From Oceanobacillus salinisoli (lineage in GTDB: Bacteria > Bacillota > Bacilli > Bacillales > Amphibacillaceae): 57,506 nucleotides of DNA. Below the pieces are notes generated by a model. That model did not search any database. It was not told the origin of the DNA and was given only the letters and a program-made list of their open reading frames with translations. Every line of letters starts with the position of its first letter. The first letter of the stretch is position 1. The DNA lies in the NCBI RefSeq assembly GCF_009733865.1, contig NZ_WOFB01000023.1:1-57506 (forward strand). The letters run 5' to 3'. This document shows, in pieces, positions 43,687 to 52,346 of the stretch. The position numbers were made by a program, and so were the translations under genes.

Positions 43687-45037
43687 ATTGTGCATCCCCA
43701 CTATCACTCTTTTTATCCAAAATATTTAATTTATCGTATAGTTGAACAACCGCTTCTTGTGAATGGCGATCAAAAAAGATACCACGTCGTTCAAACTCCT
43801 TAAAAACGTCCTTTAATGATTTTCGTTTATCTTTCACACTAATCGTCGTTAATAGTAAGAGAAAATCCTGGGATATATTTAACATATATCCAAGCACTCC
43901 TCTAGTTTTCAGAAAATACCTTTTCCCTATTTCCTCAATAGATAAGGAATAACGGCTTTTCGTTTCTAATGTAATTCCTTCATTTATGCTTTGATATAGT
44001 TTCATTACTAAATTATCATAACTATTATCATTCAAATCTAATTCAGGTAAAGAAGTGTGGTAACGATATTCCTCTATCCACTTCCTTAATACTTGTACCA
44101 AGTCCCGTTGCTCTTCCACCGTTAATTTTTCATATTGTTGCTTTAGATCCGAATAACCACTAGCATGTGTTGTACCGAACAAGAAATTCAAATGTTCCAA
44201 GCAATTGACATGCACTAACAAATGTCTTCCTGATTCTTTAATCCTTTGATAACCACGTTCGTATCCAATTCTACTCTTACTAGAAGCTTCCCAGTCCAAT
44301 GTATAAACTACTTCATTAATCGTATCCCAGGTCCCTTTTTGGAACTGGTTTAGCTTTAACGTTACCTGTGTAATATAAAAGAAATAATAATACGCCAAGA
44401 ATAAATGAATATTTTCAATAAAGTATTCCCTATGATTCATCAAATACAATAAATCCTCTTTAAAAACATCTGATATCATTGGAATTAAGTTATGGTAGCG
44501 ATTCTCACGCTCTGAATTTTCCAGGTGGTCTAATTGATCTAGAATTAGTTTAGCTACAAGATGATCTGCTTCCGTTTTTGCAAAGAAGTTTCTAACATTA
44601 TCATCTTTTCCTAATAAGACGTCCCTAATAAACAAAGCTATATTTGCTTCCCCTTTGGCTTCTTTACCTGACGTCATTGGAGTATACTGAAAAATATGTG
44701 GATGAAATACCTTCATAGATTTTAAGTCATCAGAAAGAAACATATGAACCAACCGAACAAAATAGGGCATATCCTCTTCTTTAGGATTTACTTTATTTGT
44801 AATCTTTTCGATAACCGAATCCATTGTAACGTCTGCATTAATTTTATTATCGCTAATAGTCCTTGCAAATTCACCAGTAACCCCGTTGAATCCTTGTGCA
44901 AATTTAGCACGTTCTGGATTACGAGTAGGAAATGGCAATATTGGACTTTTTTTATTTATCGTATGCTTTAATCCCTGCTTATCCTTTTTAATAGATAATG
45001 ATTTACGCAACTCGTTTAAATGTTCTGTATAACTCAT
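43667..45037 (-). CDS. dptG: DNA phosphorothioation-dependent restriction protein DptG
   Basis: A 456-residue protein beginning with a basic stretch and then ILPFPTRNPERAKFAQGFNG, a segment I recognise from DptG proteins, followed by mainly helical sequence. No enzyme motif is visible; DptG is thought to bridge DptF and DptH. The start has the site aagggag, two bases after the dptF stop, and the end overlaps dptH by 20 bases, so translation of the three is tightly coupled. Complete; no indels seen. Confidence 0.84.
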   Translation of the reverse strand: MSYTEHLNELRKSLSIKKDKQGLKHTINKKSPILPFPTRNPERAKFAQGFNGVTGEFARTISDNKINADVTMDSVIEKITNKVNPKEEDMPYFVRLVHMFLSDDLKSMKVFHPHIFQYTPMTSGKEAKGEANIALFIRDVLLGKDDNVRNFFAKTEADHLVAKLILDQLDHLENSERENRYHNLIPMISDVFKEDLLYLMNHREYFIENIHLFLAYYYFFYITQVTLKLNQFQKGTWDTINEVVYTLDWEASSKSRIGYERGYQRIKESGRHLLVHVNCLEHLNFLFGTTHASGYSDLKQQYEKLTVEEQRDLVQVLRKWIEEYRYHTSLPELDLNDNSYDNLVMKLYQSINEGITLETKSRYSLSIEEIGKRYFLKTRGVLGYMLNISQDFLLLLTTISVKDKRKSLKDVFKEFERRGIFFDRHSQEAVVQLYDKLNILDKKSDSGDAQYVKPIL

Positions 45038-45039
45038 AA

Positions 45040-47433
45040 TTACTCCCTTTTAAATGAAAATTCATCAAAATCTTCATCGTACTCTAGTTTAAAAAGAATA
45101 TCGTCCGAACTATCATAAACAGCAAGCTCATCTTCCTTCTTGCCTATCCTCATTAATTTATCGACAAATTCCAAAAATTGAATAGCATCCTCTTTATCCT
45201 TCTTATTAGGTCTGTATCCCTGTAAAACCTTTAAAATCGTTTCATAAAGTGGATAATCAATTTCTAGTAATGCATGCTTTGTTTTATTATTGTCCTGAAA
45301 TCCTACTATTATTGTGTTTTTAAAGCGGTTAAAAATTTCCTCATCCCGTTTAATTAAATTCTTCGTGTACGGTTTTAATTCTAAGTATTGTGCGATATTC
45401 ATGGCACTTAACGATTCGTCAATGTAAATATATGAAGAACTATGTTTTGGTCCACCTTTCCAGGCAAATACAGCGTTCTCTGTTTCCTGATAAAGGTCTT
45501 TTAAACCAGCAGGTATACCGACATTATATGCATACAAATAGCTCATAAACTTTTCATACGTTTCATCTTCATAAACTTTTTTTAAATTACTTCCTAAGAA
45601 ATAGCCAAAACGAATTAACGAGGCATTTAACACTTGGCGTGTCGGAATGGTTAATTCATAAAAAGCCCCTAAATCAGATAACTGATCAATCCAAACTTCT
45701 AATCCATCTAATTGTAAATATTTTTGAAATACTTTAGAAATATCATTAGAATTATTAAGCTCAATTAAAATTTGATCAATTTTTCCTGAACGAATATGGA
45801 TGGGGTCAAGTTGTGACATAACTTTTAATAACGACGATCGATCCATACTACTAAACAATATATTGGGTAACAAAACTTGTGTATCTTCAATAACGGATGT
45901 CGATGTTAAATGTTCCTCTATGTTAGCAGGGACAAGGATATCATGAATAAAGTTTAAAAGTGCACGAGTTGAAATAATGTATTTGTGTTTTACATTTGCC
46001 TGGATTAAGAGCTGTGATATTTTTTCCCGTACTGATTCTGATTGCAAGAAACGGTAATTTACCATAAACGGACTTTCCACTTTCTCTTTTAAATCACGTT
46101 GATATGCTACGTAAAAAGGGTTAGTCGTATCAGGATGTACAATTTTCTCTAACAACCGAGTAAAGTAATCCGACTGTGGCCCCTCTTTTGTTAACTGGTA
46201 TGGATGATAATCAGAAAAGCTAATCAAGTTAAAATGAGACTCATGGAAATTATCCGATACATAGTCTGTCTCAAACACTTTGGACTTCTCAATAAAAGCA
46301 GCTAATTTTGTATAGCTTTCTTTTACGTAATCTGATTCTAAAAAATTATGTAAAACCCCAAGATTTATAGCTAAAATAAGCTTCTCATTTGATTTTTCAA
46401 TTTGATCATCAGAAAAATTTCGTAATCTTTCCGCTAATGTATCTAATGAATTTTTTTGGGGATCAAAACTTTCTGTCGCATCGTTATGAACTGTAAACTT
46501 TTCCATTAAGTCTGGAAATGTTTCATTCATATAGGCAATTAAATGGGACTTACCGTCACCCACACTTCCGCAAAGAAAAATTAATTGACTATCATTTTTA
46601 TTTTCAGTTTGCATTAAGGTGTCTATTAAGTCTTGCTGAATAGGACGATCAACGTGTAAGTATTTTTTAAAAGAACTAAACGCATCAGAACCTTCTACCG
46701 CTTCCTGAGAAGATTCTTTTAATTTTGATAGCTCATATAAAAGTGAACTCCCATACAATTGCTTTCCTGAAGTATTTAAAAGATTATCCATTTCTATAGA
46801 TTCTTTATCATCCTCTTCATCATCAACTGCTTTATCTTCTTGTAATTGCGAAATTTCTTTCTCTTGTTTTTTCGTATCTTCATGAATGTCTTCTTCTACG
46901 CTCTCTTCATTTGTTTCTTGTTTTTTGTCACTTTTAAGTATGCTAGCAAGCTGTTTGGATAATGTTGATTCTATTAGTTCACTAATTTTACTTGAATCTA
47001 TACCTTCATTCTTTTGTATTTTAGGATGACTATAGCTAGGTACTGTAAAATCATGGCTCCCATAAACTTCTCTAAACCAAACAGAAATTTTAAATAAATT
47101 CTTATGTATCTTTAAAGCTAACTCAAGGTCTCCCTGTGCACTTGAATGTGCAGCACGGTTCCCTGTAGTTCGAATGGTATCGAAGGAACGAGCAACTTCT
47201 TTAATAAAAACCCCTTCTCTATCAAGTTGTGAAACACGATCTACTTGCTTTAAGTATTTTAATTCATGAAGATCTTCATACTCAGCTACAGTTTTCGACA
47301 TATGTTCCGCAAATAAACGGCTCTTAATTAAAACACCATGTGGATCTTCATAAAATATCTTTTCGATACTGCGTCCAATTTGTACGAGCTCTGCATCTAG
47401 TTCTTGTAAAAAGTCAAATGTAGAATCTGACAT
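45040..47433 (-). CDS. dptF: DUF4145-DptF fusion, DNA phosphorothioation-dependent restriction ATPase
   Basis: A 797-residue protein of two parts. Residues ~1-135 (FDFLQELDAELVQIG, FDTIRTTGNRAAH, WFREVYG) form a DUF4145 domain of the kind found at the N-terminus of type I restriction HsdR subunits. A Glu/Lys/Asp-rich linker (~150-225) follows. Residues ~230-797 are DptF: EAVEGSDAFSSFKKYLHVDR, Walker A CGSVGDGKSHL (~290) and VHNDATESFDP. The start at 47433 is set by gaggtgag. Classical DptF, as I recall it, lacks the DUF4145 part and carries a Cys cluster after NPFYxAY; here that place (NPFYVAYQRDLKEKVESPF) has no Cys. First gene of dptFGH. Confidence 0.85.
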   Translation of the reverse strand: MSDSTFDFLQELDAELVQIGRSIEKIFYEDPHGVLIKSRLFAEHMSKTVAEYEDLHELKYLKQVDRVSQLDREGVFIKEVARSFDTIRTTGNRAAHSSAQGDLELALKIHKNLFKISVWFREVYGSHDFTVPSYSHPKIQKNEGIDSSKISELIESTLSKQLASILKSDKKQETNEESVEEDIHEDTKKQEKEISQLQEDKAVDDEEDDKESIEMDNLLNTSGKQLYGSSLLYELSKLKESSQEAVEGSDAFSSFKKYLHVDRPIQQDLIDTLMQTENKNDSQLIFLCGSVGDGKSHLIAYMNETFPDLMEKFTVHNDATESFDPQKNSLDTLAERLRNFSDDQIEKSNEKLILAINLGVLHNFLESDYVKESYTKLAAFIEKSKVFETDYVSDNFHESHFNLISFSDYHPYQLTKEGPQSDYFTRLLEKIVHPDTTNPFYVAYQRDLKEKVESPFMVNYRFLQSESVREKISQLLIQANVKHKYIISTRALLNFIHDILVPANIEEHLTSTSVIEDTQVLLPNILFSSMDRSSLLKVMSQLDPIHIRSGKIDQILIELNNSNDISKVFQKYLQLDGLEVWIDQLSDLGAFYELTIPTRQVLNASLIRFGYFLGSNLKKVYEDETYEKFMSYLYAYNVGIPAGLKDLYQETENAVFAWKGGPKHSSSYIYIDESLSAMNIAQYLELKPYTKNLIKRDEEIFNRFKNTIIVGFQDNNKTKHALLEIDYPLYETILKVLQGYRPNKKDKEDAIQFLEFVDKLMRIGKKEDELAVYDSSDDILFKLEYDEDFDEFSFKRE

Positions 47434-47881
47434 ATCTTTCTCACCTCTGTGTGTGGTTGATGTATTTATCTTCATATATTTCCGAAAACCACATATTTCT
47501 TCATATAATTACAATTATAACAAAAGACCTACTATAAGCATAAAGGTACATTTTGACATTGTAGAATATTGTCGTTTCTTCACTTGTTGTATTTGATAAT
47601 TCTATATCATGACAAAAAATTAATTCATAATAACCAATTACTAACCATTAATTTCTAATCGCTGCCACTCTATGAACTATATGCATACTTTACTTCTCCA
47701 CTTATTTGTATAGTTTAAAAATAAACAACAAAAAGAGACCCCACAAAAAAGGATAGCCTCTAATATAATTAAACTATTTCCTGTTCATTTATCTCTTTCA
47801 TCTCATCCATATAAAAACCAGTGCTCATTTGTAACCATAAAAATAAACACAAGCCTTAAATTTTTGTTCTTAAAGGTTTCA
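47434..47881. other. Long AT-rich gap, likely dptFGH promoter region
   Basis: About 450 bases without a gene. The dptF leader and promoter must lie in its left half (TATAAT-like boxes near 47520). A purine-rich stretch at ~47735-47760 precedes the mcrC stop. No repeat of the chromosome's families was found here. No dnd gene or remnant was seen. Confidence 0.5.
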
Positions 47882-48908
47882 TTACCTTTCAATTAACCTC
47901 TTCAACCGATTATATATCTCCCCCCAAGCATCACCTAAATTTAAACTAACCACCTCTATTGAAACACGCCCATTCCATTGATACGTTTCATTCACGAGAT
48001 ACCCATTATACGGATATATTAATATTCCTCTTATACTTAAATCTTCTGGCTGATGCATCAAATACGTAAACAATTGGTACAGGTTATGACTATGGAATGA
48101 TTGATTGCCAAAATGCTCTTGAAACATGTTTTTATAAAATTTCGCATCGATAATAATCTTCTCTTGTTTATTTTTATGCAACATAGAAACATCCGTCTGC
48201 ATAGTTGGAAGGAAAGAAGAATTTCCTTCCAACTTCCAATGCAGCCTTTCCGACCATACTCTATGTTGCTTTTGTTCCATTTGATAAAAGCGCAACAGAA
48301 ATTTCTCAAAGATACTATTCAATGCACTATCTTCTAATTCTACAGAAAATAGACTCCATTTCCCATGTTTATGTGATAACAATTTCAACTCATGAAATAA
48401 CCTAGCTAAATGAATCATAGACTTGTAATGGATATTTAAACGGTTAAATGTCAAGCGAATAAACATTTCTCTCGTTAAACTAATTGAGGACACTCCGGGA
48501 AGTTGATCCCACAATAATAGCTTTCCTTTCTTATTTTTTCATGAACAAAACGATTTTGATAAATATATTCCAACGTTGCCTTAATAATCTGATTTAATAA
48601 AATATCACTGGAATATTCGTCCTTCTCGCAAACAACAACAGGCTTTTTCTCCATAATCAGTGGCATCGATTCATTCATTAGCAACCTTCCACTTAAACGA
48701 TTGGTCTGCTCCACATGACTAATGTAATTTTTTATCAACCTCTTCTCAACAATTTCTGTGTTTCTTCGTTAAATCGTTTTGCGAGAAAATCAAAAGTAAT
48801 GATATCTTCATCTATATCCGTAAATTGCTTCACTAATTCTGGCATATCGTTGGTATAACTAAGCATACAGAATAGATTACGTATAGGAACCTTAAATGTT
48901 GTCTCCAT
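47882..48908 (-). pseudogene. mcrC: McrC-type restriction nuclease, two frameshifts
   Basis: Three consecutive frames form one ~340-residue McrC. Part 1 from 48908 (METTFKVPIRNLFCMLSYTND) ends at LLRRG; part 2 (IKNYISHVEQTNRLSGRLLM) ends in a wrong frame; part 3 (LLLWDQLPGVSSISLTREMF) ends at 47882. One missing T at ~48737 and one missing A in the AAA at 48527-48529 would rejoin all. Part 3 keeps the PD-(D/E)XK core MQTDVSMLHKN...KIIIDAKFYK. The start overlaps nothing but follows mcrB by one base with site gagggg. McrC is the nuclease that cuts DNA after McrB binds methylated or otherwise modified sites. Confidence 0.85.
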
Positions 48909-48909
48909 C

Positions 48910-51468
48910 TTATATCCCCTCAAGCAAATCAGTTACCTCTTCAGGTCGATCAAAGAAATATTCCTCTAAAAGTGGCTTAATTTCATACTCAATAATTGCT
49001 TCGTACCATGCATTCTCATCCACTTCATCTGGAATAGTAGTAAAAAAGGAGTGACCGATTTCATAATCTCTTCCAAGCTGGAAATCATCGCGAATTTTGT
49101 TATTGATTTTTTCAATTGAATTTAAAATACGAGATATAATTGCTTGAGATACTCTCTTATCCATCATAAAACGTTCCCATTTTTGATTAAATAACGGCTC
49201 AGGTGTCATAAAAGCAAATCGTCTTCGTAATGCAACTTCAATCTGTGCTAAAGAACGATCGGCAGTATTCATTGTTCCAATGATATAAACATTACTTGGA
49301 ATTGTAAACTTTTCCTTCGAATATCCCATCGTAACATATTCTTCACGTTTATCACGTTCAATCAACATGAACAATTCACCGAATATCTTAGACAGATTCC
49401 CACGATTAATTTCATCTATAATAAAATAAAAATCTTCACCTGGATTTTCCTCTGCACGCTTACAGAACTCATAAAAAACACCATACTGTAAAGCAAAACC
49501 ACCGTCTTCATTCGGACGAAATCCCATTACGAAATCCTCATAGGAATAAGATTGATGGAATTGTACAATTTCCACTCTTGATTCATCCTTTCTTCCCATT
49601 AAAGAAAATACCAATTGCTTGGAAACAAATGTTTTCCCTACCCCGGGAGGCCCCTGAAGAATGATGTTTTTCTTGTATTTCAGCAAGTTGACCATTTGAT
49701 TATATTGATCTTCTCCCATAAATACTTCATTTAGGAAATCTTGTTTTGTATAAGGATCTATACGTGCACTTTCATCTTCATGGTTCTCATAATTTAATGC
49801 AACTGCTTCCTTTAAATTTTCTTTCAATTTCCATTTAAAATTTGAACCAATAGATTCGCCATTAAATAATAAATGCCAGTATTGGTTTTCACCAGTATCT
49901 CGTCGCTGTGGAATAGGAACCCCAGTTTCATTTTGAATACGCTTTGCTAGGTTAACAACAGGTGAATTAAATGACGAAGGATGTTTACCTAATCGTTGAG
50001 CTAATTGAGTAGCTGTTGCTTCTCCACCTAGCTCATGCATCGCAAATAAATATTCGAGATCATTCTCTTTAACAATATCTTTATTTTGTAGTAGTTCATT
50101 CCATTGATTAACACTAAACAAGTCTTGACCATTGAATGGATCTATCTCATCATTCAAGTACAACAAATTAGAAACTGCTACAAACTTCTCCCAAAAATCT
50201 TCATAAATAAAGTTGTCTATATCTTCACAAACAGTAAGATTTGACTGATTCCCTCTTTGTGCATGGTCAAATCCATAGCCCAGTCCATAACGTATCCCTG
50301 CTTCCGAAATACTCACAAATAACTGAGGAGCACTTCTATGAGAACCATATTTCTTTTCAAAAACCGCTAGCCAGCATTCGGATCCTCCAAAATTCTGATT
50401 CCAGCTAAATCCATTCAGCACTTTATCTTCCACAAATTCAAATTCACTGAGCTCATCAAAATTCCGAATGCTCTCATGGATTTTACTCAATTCTTCATGC
50501 ACTTTAAATTTTCTAAAGTGATAAAAAAGCTGAAACATGATAGTAAAATTATTCCAAGACTTTAGGATGTTCGTTTCATACTTATTATTGACTTCTTCCT
50601 TAATTTCCTCCAAATCATCTATGGTAACCGAGATTCCTTGTATTATCTTATCAATTAATTTAAATCTTATAAGGTTTACTTTTTCTGAGTTACGATATAT
50701 ATCTCGAATTACCTCTAATGTCTTACGGTCATAATGTTTAATAGTTTCTAGGAGTAATGCGGGATTTTCCTTAAAATTATATAATTGCTTTGCCATTTCA
50801 TAAATAAATTCTACACCGCTCTCAACAATTATTTTATTATACGTTGTGCTGCAGTAGAAATAGTCTTGAATATCAAGCATATTTATTTCTCTATGCTCCT
50901 CACTTAAATGGGTTAATGCAATTTCACAAATTGTCATATAATCCGCATAATTTTGTCCAACTGAACCTAGTTTATTATCGATTCCATATGATTTTTTAAT
51001 ACTCTTGAATATCTCTTCCTTATATATTGGATATTTTGAAGCATCGTAGGCTGCAAATATATAGCCAAATAATGGTGCACCTAAGGATATTTTAGGATTA
51101 AACTTTTTTCCAGCCTCTCTAAATGATTCAATTCTATCTGTTAACGAAATATTGAAATCAAATAACTTATTCCATAATTCTCCTACTAATTCTGGTTCTG
51201 CCTCTGCAAATTTCACCAAATGATCAATATTGCTCCAATGCACAAAACTACCACTAGTAGGGTTGGACTTTTGTAGTTTCAAGGCAATTTCCAGAACCGA
51301 TTCTGCAGTAATCTCCTGATTTTGCATCCATACATTTAGTTCGGATAATATTTCAAATTTGTATTTTTCCTCATAAGAAGGTGTTTTCTTGAACTCTAAG
51401 TACCGTTTGAATGCAATATCTATGTAATTACTTTGGAGCATTTTGGTTTTTATTTCTTCAATTTTCAT
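48910..51468 (-). CDS. mcrB: McrB-type AAA+ GTPase of a type IV restriction system
   Basis: An 852-residue McrB with a canonical motor: Walker A LQGPPGVGKTFVSK (~609), Walker B FYFIIDEINRGNLSKIFGE (~685), and GTMNTADRS (~737). The N-terminal ~550 residues contain no recognised DNA-reading domain; they are mostly helical with a YGLGYGFDHAQ stretch at ~385-400. That part would read the target base modification. mcrC follows one base after the stop. The gene is complete, but its nuclease partner is broken, so the system is probably dead unless McrC is supplied elsewhere. Confidence 0.86.
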   Translation of the reverse strand: MKIEEIKTKMLQSNYIDIAFKRYLEFKKTPSYEEKYKFEILSELNVWMQNQEITAESVLEIALKLQKSNPTSGSFVHWSNIDHLVKFAEAEPELVGELWNKLFDFNISLTDRIESFREAGKKFNPKISLGAPLFGYIFAAYDASKYPIYKEEIFKSIKKSYGIDNKLGSVGQNYADYMTICEIALTHLSEEHREINMLDIQDYFYCSTTYNKIIVESGVEFIYEMAKQLYNFKENPALLLETIKHYDRKTLEVIRDIYRNSEKVNLIRFKLIDKIIQGISVTIDDLEEIKEEVNNKYETNILKSWNNFTIMFQLFYHFRKFKVHEELSKIHESIRNFDELSEFEFVEDKVLNGFSWNQNFGGSECWLAVFEKKYGSHRSAPQLFVSISEAGIRYGLGYGFDHAQRGNQSNLTVCEDIDNFIYEDFWEKFVAVSNLLYLNDEIDPFNGQDLFSVNQWNELLQNKDIVKENDLEYLFAMHELGGEATATQLAQRLGKHPSSFNSPVVNLAKRIQNETGVPIPQRRDTGENQYWHLLFNGESIGSNFKWKLKENLKEAVALNYENHEDESARIDPYTKQDFLNEVFMGEDQYNQMVNLLKYKKNIILQGPPGVGKTFVSKQLVFSLMGRKDESRVEIVQFHQSYSYEDFVMGFRPNEDGGFALQYGVFYEFCKRAEENPGEDFYFIIDEINRGNLSKIFGELFMLIERDKREEYVTMGYSKEKFTIPSNVYIIGTMNTADRSLAQIEVALRRRFAFMTPEPLFNQKWERFMMDKRVSQAIISRILNSIEKINNKIRDDFQLGRDYEIGHSFFTTIPDEVDENAWYEAIIEYEIKPLLEEYFFDRPEEVTDLLEGI

Positions 51469-51564
51469 AGAATCATCCTTTTCGATAATTTTGACAACGC
51501 TTCACTTTTTTCCTTACTCCATTGTAAGTCAGTATCACTCTATTGAAAAGAAAGGAAAGGCAAA

Positions 51565-51586
51565 GGTGTACAAATGAATGTACACC
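51565..51586 (-). terminator. Hairpin between lipoprotein and mcrB genes
   Basis: Arms ggtgtaca / tgtacacc with tttgcctttcctttctttt on the minus strand, nine bases after the lipoprotein stop. It isolates mcrB from upstream transcription. Confidence 0.7.
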
Positions 51587-51594
51587 CCTAATTT

Positions 51595-52266
51595 TTACAA
51601 TTCTATCTCAATCTGCAAATCCTCCCCAACCGTCTCAAAGTTCTCATCATGTGCCCCGCTGATAATAAGCTTAATTGATTCAATTTCCTCTGCCGGAGTA
51701 TCTAATTGGAAGATAACCTCCCCTTCCTTCTTCGTTGGACCAAAGAATTCCCCGCCAACACTATCGGATAACCATAAATCTGCATCCACTTGATCTCCAG
51801 CATTTGTCGTTAAAGTTGCTTGATTCGGATACATGGAGATGGTATCTTCTGAAGTATTTTCTGCTTTCATCGCAACAGTTACGATGGTTACTTTGTCTTT
51901 ATTGTCAAAGAATTCACCATATGACTCACTTGGTTCCAAATCTGCCGTTTGCACACCAAGGATGGAGATTTCCATTGGTCCGCTAGTGAATACTTCTTCC
52001 ATGTCCTTATTTTTCTTAACAACATTTAATGTTCCAACATCACTTTCTAAAACATCACCTTCATCCGCAGCTTCCTCTGAATTAGACTCTTCTCCTTCAG
52101 CTTCAGCTTCGGAATCCTCACCACTTTCAACTGATTCCTCCTGACTTTCCCCGGCAGCATTTGCTGATTCATTGTTTTCTTCCTCACTACTTTCACTTCC
52201 ACAAGCTACAAGTACAGATGTTAAAACGATTGCCATCAACAGTAAAATAAATTTTTTCAATTTCAT
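51595..52266 (-). CDS. Acidic lipoprotein with DUF4352-like domain
   Basis: A 223-residue lipoprotein: signal peptide with lipobox LVAC (Cys22), a ~50-residue linker of Glu, Ser, Ala and Asp, then a beta-rich domain (~75-223) with VTIVTVAMKAENTSEDTI, typical of DUF4352-like immunoglobulin-fold proteins. It shares plan and composition with the lipoprotein at 16839-17543. Flanked on both sides by terminators, it is transcribed alone and is probably an envelope protein unrelated to the defence genes around it. Confidence 0.78.
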   Translation of the reverse strand: MKLKKFILLLMAIVLTSVLVACGSESSEEENNESANAAGESQEESVESGEDSEAEAEGEESNSEEAADEGDVLESDVGTLNVVKKNKDMEEVFTSGPMEISILGVQTADLEPSESYGEFFDNKDKVTIVTVAMKAENTSEDTISMYPNQATLTTNAGDQVDADLWLSDSVGGEFFGPTKKEGEVIFQLDTPAEEIESIKLIISGAHDENFETVGEDLQIEIEL

Positions 52267-52313
52267 ATCCCCTTTCTTTATTTTTCTATGTAAAAGTATA
52301 GTACGAAAAATAA

Positions 52314-52346
52314 GAAGGACCCCAACATTTTTTGTTAAGGTCCTTC
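52314..52346 (-). terminator. Terminator overlapping the end of the WYL regulator gene
   Basis: Arms gaaggacc / ggtccttc; the first arm is the last codons of the gene (GNEGP), and ttatttttc follows on the minus strand. Confidence 0.75.

Noticed and set aside
47434..47881. Possible dndB-E remnants in the long gap upstream of dptF
   Set aside because: No frame with DndB, DndC, DndD or DndE motifs was seen; the gap is AT-rich and stop-filled.
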